Shown: positions 41,035 through 45,861 of the stretch, in pieces
How the letters are laid out: the number at the start of each line of letters is the position of its first letter
How positions within the stretch are numbered: the stretch's first letter is position 1
DNA from: Halorubrum sp.
GTDB lineage: Archaea; Halobacteriota; Halobacteria; Halobacteriales; Haloferacaceae
NCBI GenBank assembly: GCA_028275105.1
Contig: JAQCNI010000052.1
Coordinates: 1-45,861, forward strand
Direction of reading: 5' to 3'
DNA: 45,861 bases
The notes under the pieces: model-generated
Database searches by the model: none
Told to the model about the DNA's origin: nothing
Seen by the model: the letters and a program-made list of their open reading frames with translations, nothing else
Made by a program: the position numbers and the translations under genes

Positions 41035-41212
41035 TGGGGCTCTTACCTAATTTGGCGAAAGGACTGTTCGGTATGTGATATGGGTCAGTGCTGATTGCTG
41101 AATACCGAGGGTGTGTTCAGGAATGGACAAGGGTTGTAAGTCCGTTTCTTTGGGAACGTCTCACTGTAACTGAGTAGGAACTTTGAGGGGGATAAGAGGA
41201 GAGTGGAGAGCC
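41035..41212. other. AT-richer spacer after repeat C
   Basis: Clearly lower GC than its surroundings (for example CTTACCTAATTTGGCGAAAG and GTAAGTCCGTTTCTTTGGG). No gene seen. It may be foreign DNA, together with the small gene that follows. Confidence 0.4.
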
Positions 41213-41497
41213 GTGAGTCCTACCGTCCAAGAACTTCGAAACGCGATTCGAGTAGCGACAGGTCGCTTCGAACGGGAGGTCAAGGCGTCGTTCACAAAGG
41301 AGGAGCTACAGGCGATTTGTGAGGCTCTCGGAGTCGATGTTGACGAGGCGGGGCGACCGTCAACATCGCAAATGCGCCGACTTATCCGGGCGCACGTCGG
41401 CATCGCAGAGTCGCTGGAGGCGGCCGACGACTCCGCCTTCCGGAAGCCAGACCTCCAAGCGATTGCTGACGAAGTCGGAGCGTCGTTCGAGCCGTAG
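41213..41497 (+). CDS. Small SAP-like (putative DNA-binding) protein
   Basis: 94 residues from GTG 41213 (a TTG ten codons earlier is in frame). FTKEELQAICEALGVDVDEA then GRPSTSQMRRLIRAHVG fits the helix-extended loop-helix of a SAP or HeH fold, and FRKPDLQAIADEVG looks like a partial second copy. Codon use is less GC-biased than in flanking genes. It sits alone in an accessory patch. DNA binding is inferred from the fold guess only. Confidence 0.55.
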   Translation: MSPTVQELRNAIRVATGRFEREVKASFTKEELQAICEALGVDVDEAGRPSTSQMRRLIRAHVGIAESLEAADDSAFRKPDLQAIADEVGASFEP

Positions 41498-41871
41498 CCG
41501 CCAGTCGCCCAATCAGGCTGCTGCGGTTCCCGACCTGACTTCCCGAGTGAGGTTTCCTTCTCCTGACCGACTCGCGCTCTGTATTCATCACGAGGCGTTC
41601 TATCAGTTCGCAGATAATGCTGCTTCACTGAGTCCGGTAAGAGCCTTGGTGGTATTCACGGGGCCAACAACTGCGTCGTGCCGAGCGGCTGAGGGTTTGA
41701 GTTCCGTCACTGATCCTCCGTCGCCAATACCGAACTATCACTGATCGACCGCAACGTGGACCGATCAAACCGTTCCACCCTCATCCTATTCGCCCGCAAG
41801 TTCCCACCGTTGATTCAGTGGATAACGGATGAGATGTACCCCCAGATGAATAGCTCCATGACACCCTCGCT
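41498..41871. other. Gene-free accessory DNA
   Basis: 374 bases of lower GC without a convincing gene. AATACCGAACTATCAC (41728-41743) loosely mirrors TTCGGTATGTGATA at 41068-41081, so the small gene could lie between degenerate inverted ends; the match is imperfect. Nothing else is evident. Confidence 0.35.
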
Positions 41872-42405
41872 CTACTGGAACTCCTCGCGGTAGAGGTCCT
41901 GCGCGTGTTCGATCGCGTCCTTCGCGGTCGCCTTGTCCTCCCAGCCGAGGGTTTCGACCTCCTTGCCGGCCTCCAAGTTCTTGTACGTCGAAAAGAACTC
42001 GTCTATCTCGTCGCGGATCTGGTCGGGGATGTCGTCGAGGTCCTCGATGTGGTCGAACCGCGGGTCCTCGGTTGGGACCGCGATCACCTTGTCGTCCTGC
42101 TCGCCGTCGTCGTCCATCTTCATCAGCGCGACGGGCCGGGCCTCGACGACGCAGCCGGGGAACGTTTGATCCTCGACGAGCACCATCACGTCAAACGGAT
42201 CGCCGTCGTCGTAGTACGACCGCGGGATGAACCCGTAATCGTACGGGTAGTGGACGGTCGAGTGGAGCACCCGGTCGAGAACGACGCCCGGGATGTCCTT
42301 GTCGTACTCGTACTTGTTTCGCTCGCCCTTCAGACACTCCACGACCGCGTAGATCTCGTCGGGAGCGTCCGGTCCCGTTTCGAGGTCCTCCCAGAGGTTC
42401 GCCAT
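41872..42405 (-). CDS. ppa: Inorganic pyrophosphatase (family I)
   Basis: 177 residues. Substrate and metal residues are all visible: ERNKYEYDKD, YPYDYGFIP, the signature DGDPFDVMVLV, and ALMKMDDDGEQDDKVIAVP, then FFSTYKNLE. It hydrolyses pyrophosphate and drives biosynthesis. Acidic insertions are typical of the haloarchaeal form. Divergent from the PadR regulator, an order I recall for Haloferax HVO_0729/0730 and Halobacterium VNG0259/0258. Confidence 0.95.
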   Translation of the reverse strand: MANLWEDLETGPDAPDEIYAVVECLKGERNKYEYDKDIPGVVLDRVLHSTVHYPYDYGFIPRSYYDDGDPFDVMVLVEDQTFPGCVVEARPVALMKMDDDGEQDDKVIAVPTEDPRFDHIEDLDDIPDQIRDEIDEFFSTYKNLEAGKEVETLGWEDKATAKDAIEHAQDLYREEFQ

Positions 42406-42625
42406 GGGACTGATCCGGCGAACGCGGTCAAAGTCCTTTCGGGATACCGCGGCACCGTCGGCGGGGTCCTCACGCGATCCGAGCGATGTAGCGATCCCGG
42501 CGATCCCGGCCCCTCGACGTCAGCCGTCCCCAAACCCGTTTCAACCGGGGCGAGATCCCGCTTTCGCTCGCCGAATTCCACGATCGTTGAGAAAGATTAT
42601 ATATGAGCGTGTCGTTTTCCCACGC

Positions 42626-42979
42626 ATGTCAGAGGTACGATCCGTTCCGGAGGGAGGCGCGACGGCACACGAGTTGACGGCGTTCCAGCAGAACATCCTC
42701 GCGATCCTCGCCGAAGAGCCAATGTACGGGCTGGCGGTCAAACGTGAGCTGGAATCGTACTACGGCAACGAGGTGAACCACGGCCGGCTCTACCCCAACC
42801 TCGACGACCTCGTCGACGAGGGGTACGTCGAGAAGAGCGAACTCGACAAACGCACGAACCAGTACGCGCTCACCGAGGCCGGTCACGGCGTCGTTTTGGG
42901 CCAGATCGAGTGGGTCCTCGACCGGTTCGTCACCGACGAGGGGCGCGCTGACGAGGTCCGGCGGCTACTCGACGAATAG
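42626..42979 (+). CDS. rosR: PadR-family winged-HTH regulator, RosR-like
   Basis: 117 residues: AFQQNILAILAEEPMYGLAVKRELESYYG, then HGRLYPNLDDLVDEGYVEKSE and RTNQYALTEAGHGVVLG, with a C-terminal dimer helix. By position next to ppa and by sequence type it corresponds to RosR, the oxidative-stress regulator of Halobacterium. It has no cysteine, as expected of RosR if oxidation is sensed indirectly. Leaderless: TTATATAT lies about 25-31 bases before ATG 42626. Confidence 0.83.
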   Translation: MSEVRSVPEGGATAHELTAFQQNILAILAEEPMYGLAVKRELESYYGNEVNHGRLYPNLDDLVDEGYVEKSELDKRTNQYALTEAGHGVVLGQIEWVLDRFVTDEGRADEVRRLLDE

Positions 42980-43034
42980 GGATCGACCCCCGTCGTCGAC
43001 CGCGCACCCCCGATTTCGTTCCCCCGAGCGCCGG

Positions 43035-43820
43035 CTACGGCTCCGGTCGGTCGAGCGCCGCCGCGACCGATCCGACGACCGAGAGTGACTCCTCGAGGGC
43101 CGCCCGTTCGTCGTCCGTCGGCCAGGCGTTCCGCCGGAAGTACTCCTCGCGGAACTCCGATCGCATCTCCGGGGTCGCGTCGCCGACGGGCCGAACGTAG
43201 TGGTTGCTCATGAACGTCGCAAAACGCCGGGCGTTCGCGGCGTGGACGTCGCCGTGCCGCTCGGTGACCGCGTCGACGACGGCGTCGTTGTAGGCGGCGA
43301 TCTCGCGGTAGCGGTCGGCGTCGCCGGGGCCCGACAGCGACACCTCGACCGCCCGGTCGGTGTCGTCGACGCGATCCATCCGGACCGTCCCCGACTCCGT
43401 CCACTCGTCGGGGTACAACACGAGCGTGTCGTCCGCCTCGCGGAGCCGCGGCGTGTAGCCGTAGCGGGTCACCAACTCGTCGCGACGCTCACGGTACCGT
43501 TCGGCCTCCGCCGCGTTCTCCGTCTCTCGCGCGAGTCGGGTGAGCCGCTCCGCCTCGTCGACGACCTCAACCGGGACGTCGGGGACGCGGTCCTCGGCCC
43601 CATCTCCGTGGGCGTCGGCGGCAGCCGAGGCGTCCGCCGGCTCATCCCTGCCGTCGTCGGCCGAGCCGTCCGCCGGCCCGTCGCCGTCGTCGGCCGTTTC
43701 GACGATCTCTCTCGCACGTTCCTTGGCCCATTCCGGCGGGTCCTCGCGGGCCGTCTCCGGTCGGTCCGATCCCGTCGAATCTCCGCCGGTCGCTCCCCCG
43801 TCGTCGTCAGTTCCCGTCAT
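43035..43820 (-). CDS. rnhA-operon protein (DUF7108 type)
   Basis: 261 residues. An acidic, disordered first 80 residues are followed by a conserved helical and beta part (VVDEAERLTRLARETENAAEAERYRERRDEL in pieces, TLVLYPDEW, ARRFATFMSNHYVRP, FREEYFRRNAWP). Its start lies inside the rnhA gene (14-base overlap), so translation is coupled. Known in haloarchaea only as the partner of rnhA; function unknown. Confidence 0.8.
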   Translation of the reverse strand: MTGTDDDGGATGGDSTGSDRPETAREDPPEWAKERAREIVETADDGDGPADGSADDGRDEPADASAAADAHGDGAEDRVPDVPVEVVDEAERLTRLARETENAAEAERYRERRDELVTRYGYTPRLREADDTLVLYPDEWTESGTVRMDRVDDTDRAVEVSLSGPGDADRYREIAAYNDAVVDAVTERHGDVHAANARRFATFMSNHYVRPVGDATPEMRSEFREEYFRRNAWPTDDERAALEESLSVVGSVAAALDRPEP

Positions 43821-44403
43821 CGAGTGCCTCGTTGGCGAGTTCGTCGGCGTGTTCGTTTATTTCCCGCGGAACGTGCCCGATCGACCACCGGTCGAACCGC
43901 TCCAGCAACTCCCGCGATCGGACCCGCTTCTCGCGCAGGCCGGGGTCGTTCGTGTCCCACTCGCCGCGGACCTGTTTAACGATCAGTTCGGAGTCACCCC
44001 TGACGTCGACCGCGTCGAACCCGTACTCGTCGGCCGCCTCGAGCGCGCGGATCAGCGCCGCGTACTCCGCCCGGTTGTTGGTGACGCGGCCGATCCGCTC
44101 GCCGCCCTCCGCGACGACGCCGTCGGCGGTCACGAGACACCACCCGACCGCGCCCGGCCCCGGATTGCCGCGGGATGCGCCGTCGAAGTACACGTGCGCG
44201 CGCCCGCCGCCTTCGTGTATCAGGTTCGTCACCCGCGTCGGGTCACTTCCTTGGACGACCACCTTGCCGTCGTACGCGACGGCGACCGCCCCGTCGCGCT
44301 CCGCGCGCCAGCGCTCGTGGTCCGTGTTCCCCGGCTCGATGTTGATGCCGGCGTCCTCGAGGCGGGACCGTGCGGTCGCCGGGTCGCAGTCGATCGTCGG
44401 CAT
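43807..44403 (-). CDS. rnhA: Ribonuclease HI
   Basis: 198 residues. The catalytic DEDD set is visible: YFDGASRGNPGPG (Asp about 74), TNNRAEYAALI (Glu), VRGDSELIVKQ (Asp) and EHADELANEA (Asp). A 65-residue N-terminal extension with GAVAVAYDGKVVVQG is not part of the classic enzyme. It lacks the basic protrusion, like other archaeal RNases HI. It cuts RNA in RNA-DNA hybrids. Confidence 0.92.
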   Translation of the reverse strand: MPTIDCDPATARSRLEDAGINIEPGNTDHERWRAERDGAVAVAYDGKVVVQGSDPTRVTNLIHEGGGRAHVYFDGASRGNPGPGAVGWCLVTADGVVAEGGERIGRVTNNRAEYAALIRALEAADEYGFDAVDVRGDSELIVKQVRGEWDTNDPGLREKRVRSRELLERFDRWSIGHVPREINEHADELANEALDDGN

Positions 44404-44551
44404 TCCTCGGACGGTGGGGGCGACGGCTCAAAGCGTTGTCCGTCCACGGCGCGCCCGCCGTCGCCGGTGATCGTCGCCGCCGGCTTTCCGCCGCCGATCC
44501 CGGTCTCTCACGAACTTTTAAGTAAGACCGTAAAAGTAATATATAAATGCG

Positions 44552-45541
44552 ATGACACGGCCAACCCGGCAACGAGATCATGACCGGCAGCGCGTGCGCG
44601 ACGAGGACGGGGAGGAGTCCGAGGCCGAGGAGACGGCGGATGTCGACGACTTGGACCTCGACGACCTCGATCCGACGGAGCTCACCCGGACGGCCGACGG
44701 GGAACTGATACACGAGGAGACGGGGCTCATCATCGAGGAGGAGCAGATCGATCCCGGCCCGGAGTGGCGCGCGTTCAACCACTCGGAGCGCCAGGAGAAG
44801 TCCCGCGTCGGCGCCCCGACGACGAAGACGATGCACGACAAGGGGCTCACGACGACGATCGACTGGAAGGACAAGGACGCCTACGGCCGGTCCATCTCCT
44901 CGAAGAAGCGGTCACAGATGCACCGGCTTCGGAAGTGGCAGGAGCGGATCCGGACGAAGGACGCGGGCGAGCGAAACCTCCAGTTCGCGCTGTCGGAGAT
45001 CGACCGGATGGCCTCGGCGTTGGGGGTCCCCCGGTCGGTCCGGGAGGTCGCCTCCGTCATCTACCGACGAGCGCTGAAGGAGGACCTGATCCGGGGACGG
45101 TCGATCGAGGGCGTCTCCACCGCCGCGCTGTACGCCGCCTGTCGAAAGGAGGGGATCCCGCGCTCGCTGGAGGAGATCTCCGACGTCTCCCGCGTCAACC
45201 GCAAGGAGATCGGTCGAACGTACCGGTACATCTCCCAAGAGCTCGGACTGGAGATGCGGCCCGTCGACCCCAAGAAGTACGTGCCGCGGTTCTCCTCGGA
45301 ACTCGACCTCAGCGAGGAGGTCCAGTCGAAGGCCAACGAGATAATCGAGACCACCGCCGAGAAGGGGTTGCTCTCCGGGAAGTCCCCGACCGGCTACGCC
45401 GCGGCGGCGATCTACGCCGCGTCGCTTCTGTGTAACGAAAAGAAGACTCAGCGGGAGGTTGCCGACGTCGCGCAGGTCACCGAGGTCACCATCCGGAACC
45501 GATATCAGGAGCAGATCGAGGCGATGGGGATTCACGCGTAG
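44552..45541 (+). CDS. tfb: Transcription initiation factor IIB (TFB) with cysteine-free zinc ribbon
   Basis: 329 residues. The B-finger/linker ([37 protein letters not shown]-like core [14 protein letters not shown]) and two cyclin repeats ([16 protein letters not shown] and [20 protein letters not shown]) are standard. It recruits RNA polymerase to TBP-bound promoters. In the N-terminal ribbon the four cysteines are gone: the usual C-x-x-C before GLVV reads HEETGLII, and the first knuckle reads DLDPTEL. Only two Cys remain in the protein, both in the cyclin core. CTTTTAAG about 30-37 bases upstream is the TATA box. Position beside rnhA matches tfbG of Halobacterium as I recall. Confidence 0.93.
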   Translation: MTRPTRQRDHDRQRVRDEDGEESEAEETADVDDLDLDDLDPTELTRTADGELIHEETGLIIEEEQIDPGPEWRAFNHSERQEKSRVGAPTTKTMHDKGLTTTIDWKDKDAYGRSISSKKRSQMHRLRKWQERIRTKDAGERNLQFALSEIDRMASALGVPRSVREVASVIYRRALKEDLIRGRSIEGVSTAALYAACRKEGIPRSLEEISDVSRVNRKEIGRTYRYISQELGLEMRPVDPKKYVPRFSSELDLSEEVQSKANEIIETTAEKGLLSGKSPTGYAAAAIYAASLLCNEKKTQREVADVAQVTEVTIRNRYQEQIEAMGIHA

Positions 45542-45606
45542 ATCGGATCGACTACTCGCAACGCACGGCCGTCATCCCGTGACCCTCACTCGGGGGTCGA
45601 TCCATC

Positions 45607-45678
45607 TTGACCTCCTCCCGCGCCTGAAGACGCGGGAATCTCACCACGGGATTTCAGGCCGAGCGTGGCCCTACGGTT
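45607..45678 (-). ncRNA. Right end of IS605-type element and 3' part of the TnpB guide RNA (omega RNA)
   Basis: Past the tnpB stop the minus strand reads CCTGAAATCCCG, GAGATTCCCGCG, TCTTCAGG, CGCGGGAGGAGGTCAA. CCCGCG/CGCGGG forms a hairpin (45617-45622/45631-45636) and CCTGAA/TTCAGG a longer-range pair. Haloarchaeal IS605/IS1341 elements end in such GGGAGGAGGTCAA strings. In this family the RNA scaffold covers the tnpB 3' end and this region, and the guide is the flanking DNA, here about 45587-45606 on the minus strand. Confidence 0.68.
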
Positions 45679-45861
45679 TCAAGACGCATACGTTCCAAGC
45701 GTCTCTTGCTTGGTAGCATCGGCTTGGCTGTCTTGTGGGGCGGTCAAACGCCCCCCATCCTCAGCCGAGTCATCGTCGTTCTCGTGTTCTCTGAAACGAC
45801 TCTCTCCACTGAGGTAGCGATCTGCGATATTTATCGCGCCGTTCACGTCCGCTTGGTACTC
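45679..45861 (-). CDS. tnpB: TnpB RNA-guided nuclease / IS605 OrfB, C-terminal fragment (cut by window end)
   Basis: 60 residues up to TGA at 45679-45681. EYQADVNGAINIADRYLSG carries the last RuvC aspartate of TnpB (DVNGAINIA). The charged tail ends TKQETLGTYAS. The rest, including the zinc finger and other RuvC residues, lies beyond 45861. TnpB, the ancestor type of Cas12, cuts DNA with an RNA made from the element's right end. Whether a TnpA partner exists is not visible. Confidence 0.88.
   Translation of the reverse strand, partial: EYQADVNGAINIADRYLSGESRFREHENDDDSAEDGGRLTAPQDSQADATKQETLGTYAS

Noticed and set aside
45459..45716. Plus-strand frame over the end of tfb and the element
   Set aside because: It overlaps tfb in another frame and the IS right end; no protein-like features.
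1..45861. CRISPR array or cas genes
   Set aside because: No regularly spaced repeats with unique spacers and no Cas motifs; the only RNA-guided nuclease trace is the TnpB C-terminus at the right edge.

Overview
The window is chromosomal DNA of a halophilic archaeon (class Halobacteria), most likely Halorubrum or a close relative. The signs are very high GC, strongly acidic proteins, and many leaderless genes with a TATA element about 25-35 bases before the ATG. It also carries haloarchaeal markers: DpsA, a RosR-like PadR regulator, a TFB, an rnhA operon, a fused CtaA/CtaB protein, a stand-alone RNB nuclease and archaeal GlyRS. The genus is an inference; no rRNA is present.

Layout. (1) 1-720: tRNA-Leu(TAA), then a duplicated tRNA 3' end and a degenerate copy of a roughly 300-base dispersed non-coding repeat. 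(2) 721-2000: menB, a G-rich tract and a small acidic protein. (3) 2039-14071: a sulfur/thiol island. It has an HTH regulator, TauE-type exporter with a tiny membrane partner, thioredoxin, class V PLP enzyme, SAM methyltransferase, a second thioredoxin-like protein, M20 peptidase, two YeeE/YedE-type transporter halves, a rhodanese-MBL persulfide dioxygenase-like protein, TusA-DsrE, TusA-SQR-DUF1641 and an Rdx/SelW protein. Several promoters carry a common AT-rich block (core TAGTATTGT), which suggests one regulon for sulfane sulfur or sulfite import, relay between persulfide carriers, and oxidation or export. (4) 14152-20902: CtaA/CtaB fusion, RibL, JAMM protease, RecJ-like DHH nuclease, secreted phospholipase-D-like protein, cold-shock protein. 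(5) 21033-25651: HEAT-repeat protein, DpsA, haloarchaeal small and acidic proteins, a TIM-barrel isomerase-like protein.

(6) 25721-27805: second copy of the dispersed repeat, followed by a PQQ-propeller gene that looks beheaded and a PH-domain membrane protein. (7) 28045-40324: housekeeping block with RNB exonuclease, zinc protein, a KhtT/KhtU-like cation-proton antiporter pair, GlyRS operon (CBS protein - GlyRS - dolichol-kinase-like), PanE, threonine synthase-like enzyme, AstE/AspA-like enzyme and a FilR1-type regulator. (8) 40325-41871: gene-poor accessory patch with the third repeat copy, lower-GC DNA and a small SAP-like protein. (9) 41872-45541: ppa / rosR-like / DUF7108-rnhA / TFB, an order I recall from Halobacterium and (ppa-rosR) Haloferax. 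(10) 45607-45861: right end of an IS605-type element with the C-terminus of TnpB and its expected guide-RNA region.

The best candidates for undescribed biology are the common operator and the short coupled leader peptides of the sulfur island, the structured 300-base repeat family, the cysteine-free zinc-ribbon TFB, and the TnpB right end with a readable guide.
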